Below the pieces are notes generated by a model. That model was not told the DNA's origin. It searched no databases and saw only the letters and a program-made list of their open reading frames with translations. A program made the translations under genes and the position numbers. This document shows, piece after piece, positions 1 to 5,558 of a DNA stretch of 7,928 bases (positions are counted from its first letter, which is position 1; each line of letters begins with the position of its first letter). The DNA comes from a bacterium (lineage in GTDB: Bacteria > SZUA-182 > SZUA-191). The stretch lies in the NCBI GenBank assembly GCA_003230535.1, contig QIEW01000085.1, positions 1 through 7,928 on the forward strand, read 5' to 3'.

Positions 1-46
1 TTTGACTTTTTACGAAACCATCAATTATCTTTGATTTTTTTTGATC

Positions 47-122
47 TTTCGGCTTGTCCTCAAGCCGAAAGCGCTAAGAGCAGCGGCGCCCTGTTGGGTT
101 TCGGCCTGAGACAGGCCGAAAC
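47..122. repeat. Pair of related strong hairpins (REP-like)
   Basis: Two perfect inverted repeats lie 27 bp apart. The first has a 10-bp stem (TTTCGGCTTG at 47-56 with CAAGCCGAAA at 61-70) and a TCCT loop. The second has an 11-bp stem (GTTTCGGCCTG at 98-108 with CAGGCCGAAAC at 112-122) and an AGA loop. The two stems are almost the same sequence, so they look like two copies of one palindromic unit, as in REP/BIME-type intergenic repeats. They lie downstream of the glycosyltransferase stop codon, but neither is followed by a T-run on the minus strand (an A-rich stretch follows the distal one), so they are not typical intrinsic terminators. They could still protect mRNA 3' ends. Confidence 0.7.
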
Positions 123-167
123 ATCTATACGATATCTGTATGTATTGATTGCAAATTGGTATCAGCT

Positions 168-1337
168 TCATTTTTCCTTTTCAGCGAGTAGTTCTCTATA
201 GAGCTGATCTGTCTGGCGGACGGTGTTCTCTATGCTAAAAAGCTTAGCCCGTTTCAGGGAGGCGCGGCTCATGGCGGATGCCAGTTCCGGGTTGGTGAGG
301 ATCTTAAAGACGGCTTCGGCCAGGGCTTTATGATCGCCTATGGGAAACAAGAATCCTGTTTCACCGTCAGCTATTACTTCAGGGACTCCGCCTACAGGCG
401 TAGCTACCACCGGCAGACCACAAGCCATCGCTTCCACCAGAACAATCCCGAATCCTTCCCGTCGGGAGGGCAACACAAACAGATCCCAAGCGGCTAATAG
501 TTGAAGTTTCTCTTCCTCAGATACCAAACCGGTAAATATAAATTTTCCCTCCAATCCCAGCTCAGCCACTTGTCCTTGAAGCTGGTTCAACAAGCCGGAA
601 ACCTCCTCCTTCCCCACAGCAAAGAACTTAGTCTGCGGAAGTTTTTCTAATACTAATTTAGCTGCCCGAATAAGACAAGTATGATCCTTATGGGGAACTA
701 ACCGGGCGATCATGCCCACTGCCTTCTCCTCATCTTTTATCCCCCAACGTCGCCTGGCTTTAGCTTTAGCTTTAGCTATAGGCTTGGTAAATTGCCCTAG
801 GTCTATTCCGTTGTAAATCACCATACATTTTTGAGGGTCCATCCTGGTAGCTTTCACATAGCCATCCCTTACTGTTTTTGACACCACCACCATCCTATCC
901 CGAAACCTATCCAGGGCTTCATCCATCCATCTCTGCCGCCAGCCGCTCCAATGGTCTACATGCACCTCCGAAACAACCGCCGGTACTCTAGCCAATCGCG
1001 CTGCCACTACCCCGGAGACATTAGACGTATACATCTGGGTATGTACAATGTCTATTCTCTGCTGCCTTATATAGGAAGCTAAACTATAAAGTCCCAATGG
1101 ATCCCACCTGCTGCGGAAATACTTTACCGCCACCGGAATGCCGGCCCGCTCAAATTCTGGCGCTAATGCTCCGCGCGCGCGGATACAGCACACCTGTATG
1201 TCGTATCTGTCCAGGAGCCGGGGCAGCACATCCAACATAAGCCTCTCGACACCTCCTACCGGTAAATCTGAGATAACCTGCATTACCCTGGGTCTTGACC
1301 CCTGGGTCTTGACATATGCTAACTCCTTCTTGGACAC
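168..1337 (-). CDS. Glycosyltransferase family 4 (GT-B fold)
   Basis: This is a cytoplasmic or membrane-associated glycosyltransferase that would move a sugar from a nucleotide-sugar donor to a glycan or lipid acceptor. The reading from GTG at 1337 gives 389 residues. The N-terminal acceptor domain opens with the typical strand and glycine loop (MQVISDLPVGGVERL, residues 19-33). The C-terminal donor domain starts near GMIARLVPHKDH (208-218) and carries the family signature EGFGIVLVEAMACGLPVVAT, with the E-x7-E pair at E294 and E302, followed by GGVPEVI and GETGFL. The substrate cannot be read from the sequence. A Lys-Ala repeat (residues 188-194) sits in the interdomain linker. The start is uncertain. 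GTG 1337 has a GGAAGGA upstream inside the previous gene, but a better Shine-Dalgarno (AAGGAG, 1323-1328) points at an ATG at 1315 that a 14-bp duplication has put out of frame. The ATG at 1283, which begins the conserved domain, would give 371 residues. The gene lies 5 nt after the upstream kinase gene and is probably translationally coupled to it. Confidence 0.93.
   Translation of the reverse strand: MSKKELAYVKTQGSRPRVMQVISDLPVGGVERLMLDVLPRLLDRYDIQVCCIRARGALAPEFERAGIPVAVKYFRSRWDPLGLYSLASYIRQQRIDIVHTQMYTSNVSGVVAARLARVPAVVSEVHVDHWSGWRQRWMDEALDRFRDRMVVVSKTVRDGYVKATRMDPQKCMVIYNGIDLGQFTKPIAKAKAKARRRWGIKDEEKAVGMIARLVPHKDHTCLIRAAKLVLEKLPQTKFFAVGKEEVSGLLNQLQGQVAELGLEGKFIFTGLVSEEEKLQLLAAWDLFVLPSRREGFGIVLVEAMACGLPVVATPVGGVPEVIADGETGFLFPIGDHKALAEAVFKILTNPELASAMSRASLKRAKLFSIENTVRQTDQLYRELLAEKEK
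757..774 (-). repeat. Hexanucleotide repeat, 3 copies, in glycosyltransferase gene
   Basis: Three exact tandem copies of GCTTTA on the plus strand read as alternating GCT and AAA codons on the coding strand. They give an Ala-Lys-Ala-Lys-Ala-Lys run (about residues 188-193) between the acceptor-domain end (YNGIDLGQF) and the donor domain. Any gain or loss of a 6-bp unit would keep the frame. The exposed linker position explains why it is tolerated. A similar Lys-Ala repeat occurs in the exported protein at 5352-5381. Confidence 0.9.
1283..1315 (-). CDS. 10-codon leader ORF created by the duplication
   Basis: From the ATG at 1315 the present sequence reads MSRPRGQDPG and stops at TAA (1285-1283). 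That stop overlaps the next ATG (1283-1281) as TAATG, and this ATG is in frame with the glycosyltransferase. The arrangement would allow termination-reinitiation, with the short ORF acting as a leader. It is seen directly in the sequence; whether it is translated is inference. The strong Shine-Dalgarno in front (AAGGAG, 7-nt spacer) favours initiation here. Confidence 0.5.
   Translation of the reverse strand: MSRPRGQDPG
1286..1313 (-). repeat. Exact 14-bp tandem duplication at glycosyltransferase start
   Basis: CCCTGGGTCTTGAC occurs twice with no gap (plus-strand positions 1286-1299 and 1300-1313). On the coding strand the duplication begins at the G of an ATG at 1315-1313. Because 14 is not a multiple of 3, it shifts everything upstream out of register with the gene. 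With only one copy the reading would be ATG TCA AGA CCC AGG GTA ATG CAG, in frame with the conserved domain. Confidence 0.95.
1323..1328 (-). promoter_or_regulatory. Ribosome binding site AAGGAG that decides the start
   Basis: The coding strand has AAGGAG at 1328-1323, a 7-nt spacer, then ATG at 1315-1313. This is the best ribosome binding site near the glycosyltransferase start, yet it serves an ATG that is now out of frame. It is the main evidence that ATG 1315 was the original start before the 14-bp duplication. Confidence 0.75.
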
Positions 1338-1342
1338 CTTAT

Positions 1343-2287
1343 CTATCCTTCCACCAACTCCCGCAGGAGTCTCTCATAGCGGGCATACCGCTTCATATGC
1401 TCCGTATCCTGATTACGGCGAAAGCGGTAGTGTGGTCTACTCAAGATGCGCAGATAAGTAAACGCCCGAAAAAACTCTACCACCTGCTGTTTCAGTTCCA
1501 GCTCAGGGTCACAAAAGACTTCAAAATAGCGCTGCTGATAGACCTGTTGGAGTTTTTGGTTCTCCCCAGTAAAATAGAATTCAGCAAGAAAGTAATCTTC
1601 CCAGAAAACTCCAAAGCGCGCATTTCCAAAGTCCACCATTTGTACCTGACCATCCTGATAAAGGCAATTACCAGGAGCTAAATCCCGGTGCAGAAGATTA
1701 AAGCAGGTTATTTTATCTATCAGCGGCTGGAAACGGTCAAACCAAGCTTTATATCCTTTCTGGACAGTTTGGTTTAAAGTGGGATTCCAGCTAAACCACC
1801 TCTTGAGCCGCCTCTTAAACCATCTCCCATAGTATCGGCTATAATATGAACTGGAATGGGGCCATAAACCATTGTAGTCCCAGTGGGATGAGGCTACCTG
1901 ATTTAGCTGCGCCAAGGTTTCAGCTACCCCTTCTACTATATTTACCGTGGGTTTAAGATGCTGGAGATGAACCCCGGTTAACTTTTCTTCCAGTATTATC
2001 CATCCCCCTAAGCCAGGGTAGAACTTAAATTCCTTTATCCGTGGGAAATTGGAGGAGAGGGGCGCTAAACATCGATCTATCCTTAGCAACTTAAATACTA
2101 TACTTGGGTTACGGGTATAGCGCAATATATCCTGCCGACCGCTTTCCCACACGCAGCCTACTACCAGATATTTCCCCGCATGTGCGAGGGACTCTAACTG
2201 GAGGATTTTACCTTCCGCCAGCAGCCTACTTTCCAAAATGCGCCTCATACGGCGATCTAAACTGTAGGTTAGTTTAGGAGCTCCCAA
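1343..2287 (-). CDS. APH/choline-kinase-like phosphotransferase (copy B)
   Basis: This is a 314-residue soluble protein with the C-terminal half of an aminoglycoside-phosphotransferase-like (protein-kinase-related) fold. It should use ATP to phosphorylate a small molecule, sugar or lipid-linked glycan. The catalytic loop is HRDLAPGN (H200, D202 catalytic, N207) and the metal-binding motif is VDFGNARFG (D219). The N-terminal lobe is divergent; a hinge-like ILEEKLTG lies near 98-105. No signal peptide or membrane segment is seen. It is a paralogue of the gene at 2563-3519: 50 of 68 residues match over 191-258. The start is a TTG, since TAA lies directly upstream in frame; a GGAAGGA sits about 10 nt before it. 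It ends 5 nt before the glycosyltransferase GTG, so the two are probably co-translated, and a glycan or lipopolysaccharide-type substrate is a reasonable inference. An antibiotic-resistance role is not supported. Confidence 0.8.
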   Translation of the reverse strand: MGAPKLTYSLDRRMRRILESRLLAEGKILQLESLAHAGKYLVVGCVWESGRQDILRYTRNPSIVFKLLRIDRCLAPLSSNFPRIKEFKFYPGLGGWIILEEKLTGVHLQHLKPTVNIVEGVAETLAQLNQVASSHWDYNGLWPHSSSYYSRYYGRWFKRRLKRWFSWNPTLNQTVQKGYKAWFDRFQPLIDKITCFNLLHRDLAPGNCLYQDGQVQMVDFGNARFGVFWEDYFLAEFYFTGENQKLQQVYQQRYFEVFCDPELELKQQVVEFFRAFTYLRILSRPHYRFRRNQDTEHMKRYARYERLLRELVEG

Positions 2288-2386
2288 TTATAAACTTTCC
2301 TTCCATAAGCCAAACATAAAGAACCATAGATCCAAGACCTGTTTTACCTGTTAACCGCTGCCTGAAACTGGTGTAGCGTAGGGTTT

Positions 2387-2395
2387 CCCCCCCCC
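2387..2395. repeat. Nine-base C homopolymer
   Basis: An uninterrupted run of nine C lies about 100 bp upstream of the TTG start of phosphotransferase copy B and directly beside the left CTAG of the neighbouring MITE-like element. Such tracts are prone to slippage and to sequencing error. No promoter element that would make its length matter is clear here. Confidence 0.7.
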
Positions 2396-2396
2396 A

Positions 2397-2566
2397 CTAG
2401 TGTCGTGTCAACCATAAATTGACGGATTAGATTTTTATATCCCCCCCTCACCTCAGTCCTCTCCCCCCAGGGGCGAGGAAGCAGGAATAGTCCCTTCTCC
2501 CCTGGGGGAGAAGGTTAGGATGAGGGGGATAAATCAAGCGACATTTTAATGTTGACGCAACTCTAG
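2397..2566. mobile_element. MITE-like palindromic element with CTAG flanks
   Basis: The element (2401-2562, 162 bp) lies between two CTAG tetramers (2397-2400 and 2563-2566), which look like a target-site duplication. Its ends are imperfect inverted repeats: 15 of 22 positions agree, with a shared GTCAAC core (2407-2412 and the complement near 2551-2556). Inside is a longer inverted repeat rich in C and G (2439-2480 against 2491-2531, with CTCCCCCCAGGGG opposite CCCCTGGGGGAG), a common type of dispersed bacterial repeat. It has no coding capacity, so it would depend on a transposase elsewhere. The CTAG duplication fits the YTAR target preference known for part of the IS5 family, but that assignment is tentative. 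Confidence 0.65.
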
Positions 2567-3519
2567 TTGTTTTCTTCCACTAATTCCCGAAAACGTCGCT
2601 CATAGCGAGTATATCTCTGCTCATCAAACTTTGGATTATTAATTCGGTGGGAAGGGCCGTGAAGCCTATTTAAGATACGTAAGTAAATAAAAGCCTGAAA
2701 AAAGTCTCTGGACTGCTGTTTTAGTTCCATTTCTTGATCTTGGAAAATTTCGAAATAGCGCTGCTGATATGCCTGCTGTAGGTCTTTATCTTCCCCGGCA
2801 AAACGGAATTCCGCTAAAAAATAATCCTCCCAAAAAACTCCAAATCGCGCAAATTCGAAATCTACTGTCCGAACCTGACCGTCTTGATAAAGATAATTGC
2901 GTAAGTTTGGATCCCAATGGAGAAGATTGAAGCGGGTTATTTTATCTATCTGTGGTCGGAAGCGGCCAAACCAAGCTTTATATTCCTTCTGCACCGCCCG
3001 ACTTAACGATGGGGTATTATGAAACCATCTCCTCAGTCGTCTCCGGATCCATCTACCGTAACAATACCCATAATACGAGCCGAGATGGGGCAAATAGCCG
3101 GTGCGGCTCCAATGAGGGGAGGTTACCTGATGCAGCTTTGCTAAGACTTCGGCCACACCTTCTACTGTTTTTAGTGTGGGTTCTAAATATCCAAGTTGAA
3201 TCCCCGGCAACCTCTCCTCCAGAATTAACCATCCTCTTAACCTTGGATAAAACCTGGATTCCTTCAACTGTGGAAAATGTAGGGAGAGAGGCGCCAGTAA
3301 GGAGAATATTCTTAAAAGCTTTAGGACTGTCAATGGGTTACTAATATAGCGCACAATATCTTGTCTGCCGCTTTCCCAGGAACATCCGAATACTAAACAC
3401 CATCTTCCCTTGTCGGTAAGGGACTCTAACTTTAGAATCCTTCCCTCCGCCGGATGTCTGTCTTGGAGAACACACCTTATCCTATGTTCTAAGCTGGCAG
3501 TCAACTTAGGAGATTTCAA
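2563..3519 (-). CDS. APH/choline-kinase-like phosphotransferase (copy A)
   Basis: This is a 318-residue paralogue of the gene at 1343-2287, with the same architecture and no export signal or membrane helix. The catalytic region differs most. The loop reads HWDPNLRN (H201, D203, N208) instead of HRDLAPGN, and the metal motif reads VDFEFARFG (D220) instead of VDFGNARFG. The residues expected in the HxDxxxxN...D pattern of the aminoglycoside-phosphotransferase family are all kept, so the enzyme may be active, perhaps on another substrate. Flanking segments such as GVFWEDYFLAEF are identical in both copies. The start is TTG at 3519, with TGA two codons upstream in frame and an AGGAG about 11 nt before. 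Its TAG stop lies in the CTAG bordering the MITE-like element. A promoter candidate lies about 60-90 bp upstream. Its place ahead of copy B and the glycosyltransferase suggests one surface-glycan unit, now split by the element. Confidence 0.78.
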   Translation of the reverse strand: MKSPKLTASLEHRIRCVLQDRHPAEGRILKLESLTDKGRWCLVFGCSWESGRQDIVRYISNPLTVLKLLRIFSLLAPLSLHFPQLKESRFYPRLRGWLILEERLPGIQLGYLEPTLKTVEGVAEVLAKLHQVTSPHWSRTGYLPHLGSYYGYCYGRWIRRRLRRWFHNTPSLSRAVQKEYKAWFGRFRPQIDKITRFNLLHWDPNLRNYLYQDGQVRTVDFEFARFGVFWEDYFLAEFRFAGEDKDLQQAYQQRYFEIFQDQEMELKQQSRDFFQAFIYLRILNRLHGPSHRINNPKFDEQRYTRYERRFRELVEENN

Positions 3520-3579
3520 TGCAGCTCACTCTCCTGATCCCCTTTGCTTTTTGTTTTAAATCTCTGTATAATTAACAAA

Positions 3580-3609
3580 ATGATATCTGAACATTATCAC
3601 TAAAGTCAA
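3580..3609 (-). promoter_or_regulatory. Sigma70-type promoter candidate for the minus-strand genes
   Basis: On the minus strand, TTGACT (3609-3604, 5 of 6 to consensus) is followed after 18 bp by TATCAT (3585-3580, 5 of 6). Transcription would start near 3573 and leave a leader of about 55 nt before the TTG start of phosphotransferase copy A. It is the best-matching pair upstream of this unit. Confidence 0.5.
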
Positions 3610-3613
3610 CTAA

Positions 3614-3628
3614 AAGTTCAGTTAATAA
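3614..3628 (+). repeat. 15-bp direct repeat, left copy
   Basis: AAGTTCAGTTAATAA here is repeated exactly at 3811-3825. The two copies bracket 182 bp that contain the inverted-repeat block at 3674-3774. They may be remnants of a duplication or the ends of a degraded element; the sequence does not settle which. Confidence 0.85.
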
Positions 3629-3673
3629 CTCAGGTTTACGGCAAACTAAAATACTGACCAAGGCTCGGTGATT

Positions 3674-3774
3674 TTAACCGCAGAGAACGCAGAGGTCACA
3701 GAGAGTAGCGCTTCTGCAACTCAATGAAAAACAATTGGTTTATCCTCCGCGCTCTCTGTGTCCTCCGCGGTTAA
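3674..3774. repeat. Inverted-repeat block of the CGCAGAG dispersed type
   Basis: The left arm TTAACCGCAGAGAACGCAGA (from 3674) faces a right arm whose complement reads TTAACCGCGGAGGACACAGA (ending at 3774). They agree at 17 of these 20 positions. The arms continue as GTCACAGAGAG and GAGCGCGGAGG. This type of sequence recurs as dispersed intergenic palindromes in many bacterial genomes. It has no coding potential. It lies between the two 15-bp direct repeats. Confidence 0.65.
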
Positions 3775-3810
3775 TAATTTATGGTTTTGGTAGATTGTCA
3801 ATCCTTGCGT

Positions 3811-3825
3811 AAGTTCAGTTAATAA
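3811..3825 (+). repeat. 15-bp direct repeat, right copy
   Basis: This is an exact second copy of the repeat at 3614-3628. Its last base overlaps the left AGAC target duplication of the MITE at 3829-3960, so that MITE inserted right at the edge of this copy. Confidence 0.85.
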
Positions 3826-3828
3826 GAC

Positions 3829-3960
3829 GAGCCTCTTGCAAAACTACCTTAGATTGTCATTCCCGTGAAAACGGGAATCCATAAATTGCTGATTTTACAC
3901 AATCTGGATTCCCGATAAAAGCGCTCGGGAATGACATTTTCAGACTTTTGCAAGTACCTC
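3829..3960. mobile_element. 132-bp MITE with 4-bp target duplication
   Basis: The ends are inverted repeats: GAGCCTCTTGCAAAA at 3829-3843, and GAGGTACTTGCAAAA as the complement of 3946-3960, agreeing at 12 of 15. AGAC flanks both ends (3825-3828 and 3961-3964) as a target-site duplication. Inside, TGTCATTCCCG appears near each end in opposite orientation, and each arm can also fold alone, for example ATTCCCGT-GAAA-ACGGGAAT at 3859-3878. No open frame of note is present, so it is non-autonomous. The TTGCAAAA termini resemble ends of some IS5-type elements, which is a family-level guess. Confidence 0.75.
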
Positions 3961-4031
3961 AGACATTAAAAACAATATAGATGCGTTTGTCGATCGAATT
4001 ATTTTTATAACGCCGGCATTAATTTTTAAGA

Positions 4032-5456
4032 ATGCAAATTTTCCAGACTAAGTATTATACAATAAAAAAACAACTGGAGCGCTGGATAGTCGCCGCGTTA
4101 TGCTTCCTAAGCTTTTTCCTCATACCGGGCAATCTCCTGGCCGCTAAACCTTTCTTCAGTTATCTGCAAAAGTCAGTCAGACTGAACATAAGCGGGAAAG
4201 AAACGGATTATCTGAAAAAGTTATCTAAGTTAAATAAACAGATAAAAGCCGAACTTTCTTCGAGGGAAATCACCGATCTTCTTAATAGAATAGAAAGCAA
4301 GGGATATGAGAAAGAGATCCTCGTAAATTTCAGCCGTCTTGTTTTAGTCAGAGATAAGCACAACCGGAAAATAGATAATTGGTGGAAAAACAAATCCTTC
4401 CAGGATGCTGCCGAAAAAAACGCCGCTAAAAGATTTTACAGCCAATTAAAAATAGAGACCATCCCGAAAAAGATAAAGGAAATGCCTTATATCTATCCTG
4501 TTTTGCTTCCATTTGCTAAATATGTGCAGCTAAAGGATGTAAACCTTAGCGATCTGAGCAATAACTGGTTGCAGAACGAAAATAATTTCAAATTATGTTT
4601 CTTTTATTTATATCGTAATTTTGCTCACCTGAAGAGGATGCCAGCCCGATATAACAAGTATTTATTGCTGGCCAGCAAGTCTAATCCCAGAACTGGGAGC
4701 GCAAAAAAATTGCGGGAATTCCTCCGGAATGGAATTGGTTTTAAATTCTTTGCCAAAAAATTTAATACCGGCACCTTTAATCCGGGGAGCAAGTTTTTTG
4801 ACTTTGATGGCTATCAATATAAATATATTCAGCAGGATGCACAACCGGAGACCGCCGCCGCCAGATTAGCCAAAATTTTCAAAACCTATTGCAATTTCTA
4901 TAAACATACTCCGGCCTCTGATTTGGAGGATTTTTATAATAACCGAAAGTTAAGTATGTTTATGGATCTGACCAGGGAACTGGAACAAAACATAGGCGCC
5001 CCCGGTTATGAAAATTATCTGCCCCTGCTTTACTATATCACCCGCACCTTCCCCAATATCAGCGCTTTTATATTGACTTCCAACAATGGTAAATACAAGT
5101 TCACCGACCGTGAGAAAACTTCGCCGGTATTTGAAAGATTAAAACAGCTTTGGGCCAAAATAGAAAAATATGAGCAGGATAACCAGAAAAGAGTAGAGCT
5201 GCTCCAATATACTTTAGGTTCCATCTATCTGCTCCCGCAAAGGGAACTCCTGGTAGACAAAGAAGACTATACTTTTGACCGCTCGGGGTATGCCACATAC
5301 ATCCAGGAGTATATAAGCATCTATAATAAACACCACAAAGCGATACCTATTAAGGCTAAGGCTAAGGCTAAGGCTAAGGCTCCGGAGGCTGGATTGGCCG
5401 TTCCTAAAACCGGAGCCGCCCCTCTGGTGGAGACCGGATTAGCGCCTGGTGATTGA
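4032..5456 (+). CDS. Secreted hypothetical protein with Lys-Ala repeat tail
   Basis: I do not recognise this 474-residue protein. It begins with a signal peptide: a basic start (KK at 12-13, R17), a hydrophobic core at 18-32 (WIVAALCFLSFFLIP) and a likely cleavage after LLAA (A37/A38). The mature part is rich in Lys, Asn, Phe and Tyr, probably mostly helical, with no further membrane segment, no cysteine-based lipobox and no known enzymatic motif. Near the C terminus five Lys-Ala pairs (441-450) lead into a Pro/Ala/Gly-rich tail. The protein is expected in the periplasm or outside the cell. Its codons are richer in A and T than the following permease gene, so it may have a separate history. 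The Shine-Dalgarno before ATG 4032 is weak. It lies 102 bp upstream of the permease on the same strand, which could mean a periplasmic partner, but it does not look like a standard NMT1/SsuA-type binding protein. Confidence 0.75.
   Translation: MQIFQTKYYTIKKQLERWIVAALCFLSFFLIPGNLLAAKPFFSYLQKSVRLNISGKETDYLKKLSKLNKQIKAELSSREITDLLNRIESKGYEKEILVNFSRLVLVRDKHNRKIDNWWKNKSFQDAAEKNAAKRFYSQLKIETIPKKIKEMPYIYPVLLPFAKYVQLKDVNLSDLSNNWLQNENNFKLCFFYLYRNFAHLKRMPARYNKYLLLASKSNPRTGSAKKLREFLRNGIGFKFFAKKFNTGTFNPGSKFFDFDGYQYKYIQQDAQPETAAARLAKIFKTYCNFYKHTPASDLEDFYNNRKLSMFMDLTRELEQNIGAPGYENYLPLLYYITRTFPNISAFILTSNNGKYKFTDREKTSPVFERLKQLWAKIEKYEQDNQKRVELLQYTLGSIYLLPQRELLVDKEDYTFDRSGYATYIQEYISIYNKHHKAIPIKAKAKAKAKAPEAGLAVPKTGAAPLVETGLAPGD
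5352..5381 (+). repeat. Hexanucleotide repeat, 5 copies of AAGGCT
   Basis: Five exact tandem AAGGCT units encode Lys-Ala five times (residues 441-450 of the exported protein). The unit is a multiple of three, so copy-number change would lengthen or shorten the tail without breaking the frame. It resembles the GCT-AAA repeat in the glycosyltransferase gene. Confidence 0.95.
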
Positions 5457-5512
5457 CTTTGCTGATCTGGGGATGATATTATCTAAACGGCCTTGATAAC
5501 AGTTTTAATACC

Positions 5513-5542
5513 TTGACTTGTCGCGTTAGAATGAATAATAAT
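5513..5542 (+). promoter_or_regulatory. Possible sigma70 promoter before the permease
   Basis: TTGACT (5513-5518) and AATAAT (5537-5542) are separated by 18 bp, each 5 of 6 to consensus. The start point would lie near 5549, leaving only about 10 nt before the ATG at 5559, so any message from here would have a very short leader. Read-through from the upstream gene is an alternative. Confidence 0.3.
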
Positions 5543-5558
5543 TCCATGGACTTAAGTA

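Larger units (their letters stand above)
3520..4031. other. 512-bp gene-free divergent region full of repeats
   Basis: No convincing gene is present between the divergent genes at 3519 (-) and 4032 (+). The region holds, in order, a minus-strand promoter candidate (3580-3609), a 15-bp direct repeat (3614-3628 and 3811-3825), an inverted-repeat block (3674-3774) and a 132-bp MITE (3829-3960). A plus-strand TATAAT occurs at 3567-3572, 17 bp after TTGCTT (3544-3549), but the next plus-strand gene is about 460 bp away. Between the MITE and 4032 I see no good promoter; TATAAC at 4006-4011 lacks a -35 at normal spacing. Confidence 0.8.

Noticed and set aside
47-122. Intrinsic terminator for the glycosyltransferase unit
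   Set aside because: Neither hairpin is followed by a T-run in the direction of transcription.
1138-1681. Plus-strand open frames opposite the glycosyltransferase and kinase genes
   Set aside because: They are antisense to genes with clear family motifs, have no family features and no good ribosome binding site.
2952-3344. Plus-strand open frame of 130 codons opposite kinase copy A
   Set aside because: It is the antisense of a conserved paralogous coding region and shows no recognisable domain.
2563-3519. Kinase copy A as a dead enzyme because DFG reads DFE
   Set aside because: In the aminoglycoside-phosphotransferase/choline-kinase fold the position after DF varies and DFE is common. The H, D, N and D expected for catalysis are all present.
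3544-3572. Plus-strand promoter TTGCTT-17-TATAAT
   Set aside because: The -10 is perfect but the -35 is poor, and no plus-strand gene begins within about 460 bp. In an A/T-rich stretch this can occur by chance.
3614-3960. CRISPR-like array
   Set aside because: The repeats are only two copies of a 15-mer plus separate palindromic elements. There is no regular repeat-spacer pattern.
4032-5456. Periplasmic substrate-binding protein for the downstream permease
   Set aside because: It is exported, but I see no NMT1/SsuA-type motifs, and the composition and repeat tail are unusual for that family. The idea stays possible from position only.
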